The notes beneath the pieces were generated by a model that searched no databases, had not been told where the DNA came from, and saw nothing but the letters and a program-made list of their open reading frames with translations. From Aquimarina spongiae (GTDB lineage: Bacteria; Bacteroidota; Bacteroidia; Flavobacteriales; Flavobacteriaceae): DNA of 64,000 bases. The DNA lies in assembly GCF_900141785.1 (NCBI RefSeq), contig NZ_FQYP01000008.1:62001-126000 (forward strand), in the 5' to 3' direction. The translations under genes were made by a program, and so were the position numbers. Of this stretch, positions 36,897-46,042 are shown one piece after another (the first letter of the stretch is position 1; every line of letters starts with the position of its first letter).

Positions 36897-39800
36897 CTAA
36901 CCTAAAAATACTTGATCTATTTCTAATTGTATCGGATCTATTTCACAAAAACTACCTTCTACAGTCAACGTTACCGTAACCCTGATACGTACATCTCGTA
37001 CTCGATAACGGTGTGCTATTTCCTTTCCTTCAAAAGAACTGCCATCTCCAAAGTCCCAAATAAATTTGAAATCCGTATCATCTGTATCGCTTATATTTTC
37101 TGCAACAAATGTAAATGTTATTGGGAAAGCATTGGGTTGCGGACCATCAATGATTGGTCCTTCGGTAATGATCACATCTCCTTCTCCTCCTAATGGTGGT
37201 CTATTGAGACGACTAAATTTAGCTTGATACACCGGTTTGTTCAACACCGTAAGCGTTGCCGATACTGGCTGATCATTAACAGTAAATTCTATAGGCTCGT
37301 TATATCTTCTAAATGTTCCTGCAACCAATATCAATTGATTGGTTCCTACTCGTAATCCATTTGCTCGTCGTACTACCGCTACTTTTCCATCTGCCGGCGT
37401 AACCACAAATGGCACTGGTAGTTCATTAACGGTTTCTCCACTAGAATCCAAACAAATTCTAGGGCCAACAGTCAAAGACACCTCTTCTAAAGGTTGCTCA
37501 AAATCGATCTGCACTTCTTGAGATGCTGGACCACAGGAAGGATCTGCAATAGTTAATGTTACAATTACAGATCTTCCTTCTAATGCTGAAAGATCTTCGT
37601 ATTCATACTCTTGTGTTAAGGTCGAGCCTTCGAAAATTGGACTTCCATCTCCAAAATCCCAATTGAGCACAAATGGTTCTGGTATATAATCCCCAGTTAC
37701 ATTAAAAGTAACTATTGCTTTGGAATTATCTTCATTATATTGAATATCACCCGGATCTACAGTAATCGTAAATTCTGGAATTCTACCTACCAATAAGGTT
37801 GTTCCAGAATCAAATCCATCAACAGCTAATCGTATCACTTGTCCGTAAGCATCAAATTCTTTAGGGTTTACTGTAATTATTCGATCTTGGATCAATAATC
37901 CATTAATAGATGCAGCCCCTATAGTGGTTACCGTACCTGTAGCAGGTTGAAGCTGCGTAATATTGATTCGTTCGATACAACCAATAGTATTATCTAATAT
38001 ATTTTTCAGGTTGCTCAAAAACTGACCCAATTGCGTAAAGTCTGTGAACGAAGAATAATCTGCACTATCAATATCTGAGAAATCAGGATTGCTTAGTATA
38101 GGTGGCCTGCCCAGTAAATTCGGTAGTGCAGCAATTAGATCTCCACTGCTTGGGCTTCCGTTTGCATAAACACCATTACTAAGCGCATAATAGAAAATAT
38201 GTGTTTGACCACTTAGTATGCTTATTCGACTTCTTAATTCATCAAAATTTCTAGTTTGCAATCCATCCGTGATAATAATAACGATATCCAAAGGAATTGA
38301 AATTGGGGTAGATGAAGAAATCTGCCCTGTTAAATACCCCAGAGCGCTTGACCAATAATCTGCTTGAGCAAGATTATTGCCATCAGTTTTATAATTAGTA
38401 ATCCAGTTGGTAAATTGGGTTTTGGTTTGTGCAGTTATTGCGGTTTGCGTGATAATTCGCGTGGGCAATGTATTATCGTCAACATTCATATTACATAATG
38501 TAATAAGATTGCCCGAGTCTTCCTGATCATTTACAAAGACCGTTAGCCCATTTTTAATCTCAGTGACTTCACTTCCGTTTATAGATCCTGACTCATCAAT
38601 CAATAATGCAATATGCACAGGAATATCGCAGTCTGCTGGGTTTACACATAACTCATTTCTATCCAACTCTAATTCGATCACTATTGGATCTTCAAAAGTA
38701 ATAGGATCTATGATTATAGTGTTTTCACAAAACTCTGTATTTACCTTTAGGCTAGGTGTAATGGTATTAGGAGCTGTTTCTGGGAGATTATCGTATTGTC
38801 GGACAACATTCCCTGACGCATCTGGAGAAACTTCGGCAATTGTTCCATCTCCAAAATCCCACTCATACCTTACAATTTCACCAATATGAGGCCCGGATAC
38901 ATTATAAGTAACTGTCACTTCTGTATTGAATGGGTTATCGTACACTACGGTTGTAGTCACTACTGGTTCTGGTTTTCTATGGATTGTAATTACGGCATCC
39001 GTATCTTGATTATTTACTTCAAACCGAATGGGCACCCCAATAAGTTCAGGACTTACTAACTTAGGATCAAAGAAAGATTCTCCCATTTCATCCCTTACGA
39101 TCCCAGCATTTAAATCTCTAGGTACCTGAGCAGTAACAAAACCATCTCTTGGAGTTACTTTGAAAGGGATCGGTTCGGTATCATTTCCAAAACATAGGGT
39201 TTCCATAGGTAATTCTAACATTAATACACTCTCATCACAACATAGGTATGGAACCATGAAATCTGCCACTACCGGTTGGAAAACTCCTTCTATTTCTGCA
39301 TCTCCTTCTCCCCCGTCTCCAATCACTGGTGTATCTTCTAAAAACACCAATACCAGCGTTCCCCTTGGTGTCACTCCTGCTCTATGTTCCAAACCGTGAC
39401 GTCGATTGACATAATAGGAGGTGTAATTTTCTTCCAGAACTTCAATACTTGAAACTCCCAAGGCTACAATATTGAAACTAACTGCCTTTTTACGCTTAAT
39501 ATCTTTAAGCTTTTCTATCACTTCTTTATAGTTCTTCCCTTGATGACCTTCTATTCTAAAAAAGTTCTTATCACGATAAACATCTAGAGGCACTTTATTG
39601 TCAATTAAGTTGGTGTGGTAACTAATATTTGCTCCCTCTCTGCCTTTTGAAGATTTATCAAAATCCCAAAGCTTTAATAATGTTTTATCCACCTTGTTAT
39701 AGAACGGTATCGCTTTTTTACCTAAGTGTCCTTTGGTTATTGAGGGAGTTACTTTGATCAATTTATAATCCGTAGTGAAGTTTTCAAGTTGCTGTACCGC

Positions 39801-40988
39801 ACGTAAGACTAAACCGAATAGTCGTTGTTCGGTTTTATGAGTATCGAAACAAACACTTACTTCTTCATTATTCACTTCTTCTGAGCAATCATCACAGCGG
39901 TTACCTGCTCCAGAAGTATGGATAGCCGATTTATAAAACCCATGCCTGCATTCGTAACATGCTTCCCCGTCTTTAAAAATCTCTCCCAACATCAAATGCT
40001 TCGGAAAATCATTCTGACTAGCAACACATTGACTATAAGAAAGTTCTAACAACAACCTTTTAATTTCATTATAAGTCTCCACCACGTCTTTTAATACATC
40101 ATAGCGATATTGAAGATCGTTGGGTACTAATTCTGCCGGGAATTCGAACAACTCCGCTACTTTGGCTTCGAACTTGGATTGAAGGCTCGGCGCTTTCAGC
40201 ACTTGAAAAATGGTAGCAAAACCTGTTTTTAAATCCTGAATCAATTGGGTATTCTGAAAAGGAGATAATAACAAATTGATTAACGTAAGAGCAGTTTGAA
40301 AATCTTCAATCACTGGAATTACCTTGGGAACCATTACCTCTGGTAACTGATAGTAGAGATTTTTATAGTTGGGTCTGCTTATGGTGGCATCCAGGCTATT
40401 GATATATTGCGCATTGGCCTTGGTGGTCATCAAAATCTTGTAGTTGGCAACCACATCAATCCCTTCTCCATCACAACTTAGACTGCTACAGCGATTAAGG
40501 TTTCTCTCGAAATGCTCTAGATAGATCAACACTACCATATCTCTAAAATCTTCTCCTTCATTGACTGCTAGCTGAGATATTGGAAAGGTTTCGCTATCCT
40601 CTTTTACCGGGAGCAGTTCGAACAAATCCAATTGTACATCATCTTCATAAAAAAATGGTGTATAATTGGCTTTACTATTATCATATTTCCGATAATGCGT
40701 ATACGTAATCCTAGGAAAATCAATGATTTTATTTGCTCCACTATCCTTATACAAATGCAATAAGTCCCCATCTGTAGTAATCCCAAGTCCCTGAGTAATG
40801 GTAACCGCGTTGGAAGCTCCTGTAATATCGAAACCACAGACGACTCCTACCCCGCTGAGATTAATTCTGGATAACCGGATCTGATCGTCAAAATGATCAA
40901 CAATTTGATTCAGATGACTCTCAGTCAAAAATTGACTTTTAGAGAATCTTCTGAAGCCTGGTGATATTTCTGCTAGCTTGGTGATCAT
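36897..40988 (-). CDS. Large eCIS-associated vWA/PKD protein A
   Basis: A 1363-residue protein without a signal peptide. The conserved N-terminal core (residues 1-about 580) starts with FRRFSKSQFLTESHLNQIVD and contains a zinc-ribbon-like CYECRHGFYKS...CDDC (344-368). A PKD domain with YEWDFGDG is at about 708. A von Willebrand A domain with intact MIDAS DESGS (798-802) spans about 790-985. Two more PKD-type domains with WDFGDG are near 1110 and 1320. It is a paralogue of the protein at 46043-49198. It lies after the tape measure gene. Lack of a signal fits a particle component assembled in the cytoplasm; a surface fibre or target-binding role is inferred. Confidence 0.72.
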   Translation of the reverse strand: MITKLAEISPGFRRFSKSQFLTESHLNQIVDHFDDQIRLSRINLSGVGVVCGFDITGASNAVTITQGLGITTDGDLLHLYKDSGANKIIDFPRITYTHYRKYDNSKANYTPFFYEDDVQLDLFELLPVKEDSETFPISQLAVNEGEDFRDMVVLIYLEHFERNLNRCSSLSCDGEGIDVVANYKILMTTKANAQYINSLDATISRPNYKNLYYQLPEVMVPKVIPVIEDFQTALTLINLLLSPFQNTQLIQDLKTGFATIFQVLKAPSLQSKFEAKVAELFEFPAELVPNDLQYRYDVLKDVVETYNEIKRLLLELSYSQCVASQNDFPKHLMLGEIFKDGEACYECRHGFYKSAIHTSGAGNRCDDCSEEVNNEEVSVCFDTHKTEQRLFGLVLRAVQQLENFTTDYKLIKVTPSITKGHLGKKAIPFYNKVDKTLLKLWDFDKSSKGREGANISYHTNLIDNKVPLDVYRDKNFFRIEGHQGKNYKEVIEKLKDIKRKKAVSFNIVALGVSSIEVLEENYTSYYVNRRHGLEHRAGVTPRGTLVLVFLEDTPVIGDGGEGDAEIEGVFQPVVADFMVPYLCCDESVLMLELPMETLCFGNDTEPIPFKVTPRDGFVTAQVPRDLNAGIVRDEMGESFFDPKLVSPELIGVPIRFEVNNQDTDAVITIHRKPEPVVTTTVVYDNPFNTEVTVTYNVSGPHIGEIVRYEWDFGDGTIAEVSPDASGNVVRQYDNLPETAPNTITPSLKVNTEFCENTIIIDPITFEDPIVIELELDRNELCVNPADCDIPVHIALLIDESGSINGSEVTEIKNGLTVFVNDQEDSGNLITLCNMNVDDNTLPTRIITQTAITAQTKTQFTNWITNYKTDGNNLAQADYWSSALGYLTGQISSSTPISIPLDIVIIITDGLQTRNFDELRSRISILSGQTHIFYYALSNGVYANGSPSSGDLIAALPNLLGRPPILSNPDFSDIDSADYSSFTDFTQLGQFLSNLKNILDNTIGCIERINITQLQPATGTVTTIGAASINGLLIQDRIITVNPKEFDAYGQVIRLAVDGFDSGTTLLVGRIPEFTITVDPGDIQYNEDNSKAIVTFNVTGDYIPEPFVLNWDFGDGSPIFEGSTLTQEYEYEDLSALEGRSVIVTLTIADPSCGPASQEVQIDFEQPLEEVSLTVGPRICLDSSGETVNELPVPFVVTPADGKVAVVRRANGLRVGTNQLILVAGTFRRYNEPIEFTVNDQPVSATLTVLNKPVYQAKFSRLNRPPLGGEGDVIITEGPIIDGPQPNAFPITFTFVAENISDTDDTDFKFIWDFGDGSSFEGKEIAHRYRVRDVRIRVTVTLTVEGSFCEIDPIQLEIDQVFLG

Positions 40989-41031
40989 GATTTGTGTCTA
41001 TTTTGTATTGTTTTTTATATCTATTAAAATG

Positions 41032-42591
41032 CTACCAATCAACAAATACGAGTTTGTCTTTCCAGGGTAACTTTATCACACTTATATTCCATGGTAACCG
41101 ATCCAAAAGAATATCTTGAGTTTTTCTTTCTATAACCACTTTAGGGTTCTCTCCGTTTAAAAATAGTTTCCCAGGGCGTTGTAAAAATTCATGCTGTAAA
41201 AGATCGGCTGAAGCATTTTTCAATACTCCCCAATTATCCAAAGTCGCTTGTAGTAAATCTCCACAATGCTGTATTTGTTTTTCGGTTAGTTCAATATTTC
41301 TAGAAATAGGTGCATAAATGGGTATCCCACACAAGAATTTTTCAAAAATCATTTGGTGCTCCTGTTGTCCCTGTCTTTTGGTGGCTAGAAAATGCAGTAA
41401 ATGTGCTGCTAGCTCTTTGTTTTTGAGCTCATCATTTTTATCCAAAAGCTCACAATGCTCAAAGAAGTGTTTTAAATAAGGGTGTAATACAATTAATCCT
41501 GCATTGGCGATATAGTATGATGCTTCTTCGGTAGTTTGAACCTCGTTGTTTCTAAGGAAATCTGTATTTGATGGTTTCTCAAACTCTTTTTCGGAAGTTG
41601 TTAACTCTTCCACTTCATGGTATTCTCCTGTATCCTTTTTCTTATCCGGATTTTGAAGAGGTTCCTGAAGTTCCTCTTCTTTTGGACCTCTTAAATTTTT
41701 AGTGTTCACAATAGCATCATCCATTTCAGATTTACTTCCTGAACTATCTACATTTTGATTATTGCTATCTATTTCCAGGAGTTTTCCGGTTTCAGACAAT
41801 CTTTTGATGGTGTTTTCTATCCAAAATGATCGCGATCTTTCTTTTCGGTTTTGTTGCTGCTGTAAGTTAGTTAACCTATCATATAGTGCTTTGGGTTCTC
41901 TTGTTATCAGGAAAATGATAATCTCCTCCCAGACCATATCTCTAGATGAAATTTCTTCTTTAAAAAACAACAGGATATCTTGGCTAAACAATTTATCAAA
42001 AGTTATAACATACTTGGTAGTTACAAAAGCCTTTTGCAGTATCTCAATCAATACTTTATCCGAAAATTGTTTGATCAGTCTTCGTCTGTTATTGGAGTGT
42101 TGGATACTATTAACCAATCTATCCCCAAAACCAGAAACACCAATTACTTCTTCCATTTCAGAATCATTAAATAATGTCTCAGGATGTTGATGTTCCCACC
42201 AGGGAGTTGTTCCTTTTTCAAGAAAATAAAAGAATGATCTAAACTTGCTTGTTTCTTTACTTACAAAACCAGATTCTTCTTCTTTTTGGACTCCTTGCTG
42301 CTGACTGATTTTGTTTTTTATTTCTTTCTCTATGGTTTTAATTAGTGCCTCCTCTAATTCATCAAATGATAATTCTCCATCAAACTTTAGATCTACATCC
42401 AATTTTTCAATTTGTATGCTATCTGAAGTAAACGAATGATCCAAATCCTTGAAATACAATTCTAATTTGGGGAGTATCTTTTCTTTCAAAAACACATCAA
42501 GATTATCTTTGATATCGTACGCCTGCTCTTGGGAGGTTGTATTCAACTCCAGATACATTTTATTGATGATATGTTTTTTTTCGATACTCAT
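41032..42591 (-). CDS. eCIS tape measure protein (Afp14-like)
   Basis: A 519-residue protein of the contractile-injection-system tape measure family. The N-terminus HIINKMYLELNTTSQEQAYD with SIQIEKLDVDLKFDG and the C-terminal block IANAGLIVLHPYLKHFFEHC followed by LLHFLATKRQGQQEHQM are family hallmarks. The middle is Glu/Lys/Asn-rich and likely extended. It sets tube length and occupies the tube lumen or cap region in related systems. It is rather short for an Afp14-type protein, suggesting a short particle, an inference. It abuts the glycosyltransferase gene at 42592 with no gap. Confidence 0.82.
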   Translation of the reverse strand: MSIEKKHIINKMYLELNTTSQEQAYDIKDNLDVFLKEKILPKLELYFKDLDHSFTSDSIQIEKLDVDLKFDGELSFDELEEALIKTIEKEIKNKISQQQGVQKEEESGFVSKETSKFRSFFYFLEKGTTPWWEHQHPETLFNDSEMEEVIGVSGFGDRLVNSIQHSNNRRRLIKQFSDKVLIEILQKAFVTTKYVITFDKLFSQDILLFFKEEISSRDMVWEEIIIFLITREPKALYDRLTNLQQQQNRKERSRSFWIENTIKRLSETGKLLEIDSNNQNVDSSGSKSEMDDAIVNTKNLRGPKEEELQEPLQNPDKKKDTGEYHEVEELTTSEKEFEKPSNTDFLRNNEVQTTEEASYYIANAGLIVLHPYLKHFFEHCELLDKNDELKNKELAAHLLHFLATKRQGQQEHQMIFEKFLCGIPIYAPISRNIELTEKQIQHCGDLLQATLDNWGVLKNASADLLQHEFLQRPGKLFLNGENPKVVIERKTQDILLDRLPWNISVIKLPWKDKLVFVDW

Positions 42592-43509
42592 CTAGCAGAT
42601 GTATTTCATATTGAGCATTAGATTGGCAAACTCTTTTGGATAGTTTTTGAAAGCAAATTCTATTACATCCGTGGATACCTCCTTCATTCCTTTATAGTGC
42701 ATCAAATGCGTATACCCGGTTTTATCGATATGGTTAATATCTGAAGGAGCGATATAAAAACTCTCTTCAAGATGTGTAGAGCGTCCGACATAGCTTTTGA
42801 TAATATGATCTAACTTATGATCACTCACCGAATACACATAATCATTGTGTGTAGGTTTATTTCTGGGGTAATACTCATAAATCTGATCTGTTTTACCATG
42901 CTCCTGAATTGTTTTGAAAACATATGTCTGCTCCAAAAACATTGTGAGCTGGGCGGTATGATAATCATCAAACTGCAAATGCTGATTTTGATAAATGGTC
43001 GAAAAATAGGCTTCGTAATAATCGTAGATTATTTTTCTATCGGTACATCTAAACAATCCCATATTCAAAAACCTCAAATCTTCATTAGCATACTCATACT
43101 GAAATTTCACTCCCTTATCCAAAAAATAGTGATACAAGCAATACGGGTGAGAGTTTAGCCCCTCGTCACATTGTACAATAAGATCTTTGTTCTTTATGGG
43201 TTTAGTAATGAACACATCATAATCCATATACAAATATCCTGGCAGTAAATCTGCCAACATTTTATACCCTAGTATTTTGGCATCCACAAAGCAAGAAAGT
43301 TCACTCATCTGTCCCAGTTCACTATAAATTACATCGTAAGGAAGTTCTAGCTGCCGAACTAGTTCTCGCCCATAATAATCGGTCATTATATGTACTTCAC
43401 CATATACCTTTTTGATCATCATAGCGCTCAAAAACATATGAATACACGATTGAAACTTATCATTATTTTGATCAAATGGTTTAGTCCAAAGTAATTGTAC
43501 TGGCGTCAT
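42592..43509 (-). CDS. Glycosyltransferase-like protein (DUF6734-like), GT 3
   Basis: A 305-residue protein with a GT-A-like layout: a first Rossmann-like half (VHIMTDYYGRELVRQLELP) and a DxD-type metal/sugar-nucleotide motif in YLYMDYDVFITK (D96 and D98). No signal peptide or membrane segment is present. It resembles the other two glycosyltransferase-like proteins upstream (shared order of an SxLxx-HS/YSKK-type helix, IVTD-type strand and D-x-D strand). The ATG at 43509 overlaps the preceding gene by 29 bases. Its acceptor is unknown; the tape measure, vWA/PKD proteins or target proteins are possibilities. Confidence 0.65.
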   Translation of the reverse strand: MTPVQLLWTKPFDQNNDKFQSCIHMFLSAMMIKKVYGEVHIMTDYYGRELVRQLELPYDVIYSELGQMSELSCFVDAKILGYKMLADLLPGYLYMDYDVFITKPIKNKDLIVQCDEGLNSHPYCLYHYFLDKGVKFQYEYANEDLRFLNMGLFRCTDRKIIYDYYEAYFSTIYQNQHLQFDDYHTAQLTMFLEQTYVFKTIQEHGKTDQIYEYYPRNKPTHNDYVYSVSDHKLDHIIKSYVGRSTHLEESFYIAPSDINHIDKTGYTHLMHYKGMKEVSTDVIEFAFKNYPKEFANLMLNMKYIC

Positions 43510-45148
43510 GAACCTTTATTTTTGTTTTGTTATGGTTTACTTTGAATAATTCGATATTGATTACCTTATCTTTATTAGGATACAATTCGAAATTTATTTT
43601 TTTATTTTGATGATCCGATTCATCATGAGAGTATTCTTCGGCTTCGGTATCAGCATGTTTCCGTTCATTAACCGTACGCAAGGCATCATCATGTTCTATG
43701 ACATCGCTACATAAGTGGCCTGGAGCGGCTAATTGTCTCACTCCCATTTTTCTTAATCTCAATGTAAACTCAGTGTCTTCGTAACCGTAGGTTTCTATCT
43801 TCAGATTATATCCACCGATTTTCTTAAAGTCTTCACGATGTACCATAATTCTGCCAAAAGATCCTCCGGTACATAAAATAGAGGGTCGTAAAAAGAATCT
43901 TTTCTCTTTTTCAATAAGTGAAAGGCTATAATTGAGATAACTACTGCTCACAAAATTATCTGCATCAATATTGATAAGGTACTCTCCTAATGCCAGATAA
44001 TGGACTACATTTTTGGGAAGGGATCTATGATAATACTCGGCTGTGTAATTTTTGTAATAAATAATTAGACCTTCTCTTACCCCCTCGATAAACCAATTCT
44101 GGCTAAACAAAAAATCTTCAAGTCCATCGGTAGAATTATAATCAATGATATTAATATCTACCTTACCTTTAAATTTTTTCACCACTTCCAGATTGTGTTT
44201 CAAGGTAGTTATTAAGTGATCAAAACGATTCATAACAACCGTACATAAGCTAATCTTGATTTTATTATCAGAAAGTAGCTTGTTGCCTATCAAGTGATCA
44301 TATTCTGGAAATTCGTTGGTGATAAGATGCTTGATCTGTTGTTGAACGGGCTTGGTGTATTTGCTTAAAAAAGTAAGGTGAGTGTACCCTATCCTCTTGG
44401 CTTCAATTTGAATCCGTTCATTTTTTAATAGTAGCGTTTCTACTGTTGCTTTTTGAGCTTTGGCTACACAATACAACAGATATTGATCAATGATTTTAGA
44501 TATATCAGCATTGAAAAATCGTATTTTATTTGAGCTTCTATTGATATGCAAACACTTCAAAAAATCCTTAATATAAGCATCCCTGAGCTCTAAATCATTA
44601 AACCCTATGATTGCTGTATTGTATACTTTGTAATGGGTCCTATTTAATTCTTCAACATAAAATGGGCTATTGTCCACAATCCACTTAAAATTCTCTATTT
44701 GATCCCATCGAACTTCATTTCCGCTAATTGCATTTTCGTCAAAAGAAATATCATCCAGACTTTGCACAATCACATCTGATTGGCAATTTTTGATCATTTT
44801 GGCTACCTCTTTTTTACGTAACATCACATCCCAATCCACATGTACAAAGGGTTTGGTTTGTTTTGAGATGGCCAACATTTTACCCTCAATCCAGGAACTT
44901 CCCTCAAAGCTTAAAAACGTAAGATCTGTAGAGAGGTTATCTATTGGAAGTTTCTCAAAATAGGGTGCACTTTCCAGGTCTGTAACAATTTCCACTTCGA
45001 ACCCCCACTTTTTTGAATACAACACAGACAGGTACAAACATCGTAGAGACGATTGTATAATATCTTCGAGGTCTAGTCCCTCTCTATATTCTTTCCATCT
45101 TTTTGTAAGCGGAGCTGTCCAGAAACTGTATACAATTTTATTCATCAA
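43481..45148 (-). CDS. Two-domain glycosyltransferase (DUF6734-like plus GT2), GT 2
   Basis: A 555-residue protein. Residues 1-about 280 are the DUF6734-like domain seen in the neighbours, with PFVHVDWDVMLRK (D105 and D107). Residues about 298-500 are a second, GT2-type catalytic domain: ISLCTVVMNRFDHLITTLKH, LINIDADNFV (DxD at 395-397), GGSFGRIMVHREDFKKIGGY and YGYEDTEFTLRLRKMG. The last 50 residues are basic. No signal peptide is present. A fusion of two transferase domains suggests a short glycan built on a cytoplasmic substrate. It overlaps the next gene by 29 bases. Confidence 0.72.
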   Translation of the reverse strand: MMNKIVYSFWTAPLTKRWKEYREGLDLEDIIQSSLRCLYLSVLYSKKWGFEVEIVTDLESAPYFEKLPIDNLSTDLTFLSFEGSSWIEGKMLAISKQTKPFVHVDWDVMLRKKEVAKMIKNCQSDVIVQSLDDISFDENAISGNEVRWDQIENFKWIVDNSPFYVEELNRTHYKVYNTAIIGFNDLELRDAYIKDFLKCLHINRSSNKIRFFNADISKIIDQYLLYCVAKAQKATVETLLLKNERIQIEAKRIGYTHLTFLSKYTKPVQQQIKHLITNEFPEYDHLIGNKLLSDNKIKISLCTVVMNRFDHLITTLKHNLEVVKKFKGKVDINIIDYNSTDGLEDFLFSQNWFIEGVREGLIIYYKNYTAEYYHRSLPKNVVHYLALGEYLINIDADNFVSSSYLNYSLSLIEKEKRFFLRPSILCTGGSFGRIMVHREDFKKIGGYNLKIETYGYEDTEFTLRLRKMGVRQLAAPGHLCSDVIEHDDALRTVNERKHADTEAEEYSHDESDHQNKKINFELYPNKDKVINIELFKVNHNKTKIKVHDASTITLD

Positions 45149-45180
45149 TTACAGATATCTTATTTTGGTTTATTATTTTT

Positions 45181-46038
45181 TCAAAAAAGAGTTGGTTCTG
45201 CAAAAGCCATTTTCTCTTCTATTTTTTTATACTCTGCAAAGAATTTTTCTTTTAGTAATTCTTTGATTTTTTTCACATTTTTGGGATGATATTTCGATGC
45301 TCCAAAAAGATGTGCATATCCTAATTCATTGGCGTAAGAGGATTGTTCATCATGAGCCTCTCCTTGGATTAAAACGGACGGCTCAATTCTTTGAACAGCT
45401 AACAAACTAGCTAGGTTATATTGTTCCAATAATAACCCAGGTTCTAAGTACCACCCATTTTGATCTCTACTGTTCTTAAAATCTTTGAATTCCTCTTTAT
45501 GGGTGGTTAAAATATCCTCCAGTTCATTAAAACATTTCACGAAATCATCTCTTACCTCTAAGTCATTAAATCCAAGGACACCACATCCCCAGGCATATTT
45601 TAGTTCGTTATTCCAAAACTTTAGCTGCTGACTATAATCATCAAAAAAAAGAACCAGTTCCTTATAATTATGAAAACCGATGTCTTTTCGCTCCACCAAA
45701 ACCCGATCAAATTCGAAGACAATATTTTTCTTCAAAAAGATATCATTATCGATATGTACAAAAGGTTGGTGTTGATCTTGGATAGCATATAACTTGGGTT
45801 TCATCCATAATTCTGCGTTTTTATCAAAATCGACCAAAGTTACATCACATGGTAAATCGCTTAAGAAATCATATCCTATTTGATCAACATATAATTCAAC
45901 ATGGTCGTACCAAAGACAACTATGTAAAATACTTGCCGCAGTCATGTAGATCGTATCCATAAGCCTATTTCCCATATTCCATCTGTTATTGATGATAGGA
46001 TAAGTGGATAGGCTGTATATAATTTTAAGCGGTTCCAA
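45181..46038 (-). CDS. Glycosyltransferase-like protein (DUF6734-like), GT 1
   Basis: A 285-residue protein with the same plan as its neighbours: TIYMTAASILHSCLWYDHVE, VTLVDFD, and the DxD motif in PFVHIDNDIFLKK (D97 and D99), then a GWGCGVLGFNDLEVRDDF-like region matching YNTAIIGFNDLELRDAY in GT 2. That shared segment shows the two genes are paralogues. No signal peptide. It begins 4 bases after the stop of the first vWA/PKD gene, so it belongs to the eCIS operon. Confidence 0.65.
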   Translation of the reverse strand: MEPLKIIYSLSTYPIINNRWNMGNRLMDTIYMTAASILHSCLWYDHVELYVDQIGYDFLSDLPCDVTLVDFDKNAELWMKPKLYAIQDQHQPFVHIDNDIFLKKNIVFEFDRVLVERKDIGFHNYKELVLFFDDYSQQLKFWNNELKYAWGCGVLGFNDLEVRDDFVKCFNELEDILTTHKEEFKDFKNSRDQNGWYLEPGLLLEQYNLASLLAVQRIEPSVLIQGEAHDEQSSYANELGYAHLFGASKYHPKNVKKIKELLKEKFFAEYKKIEEKMAFAEPTLF

Positions 46039-46042
46039 AATA

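Noticed and set aside
42592-46038. Surface polysaccharide gene cluster
   Set aside because: No flippase, polymerase or sugar-nucleotide genes are nearby, and the glycosyltransferase genes are locked between eCIS genes on the same strand.
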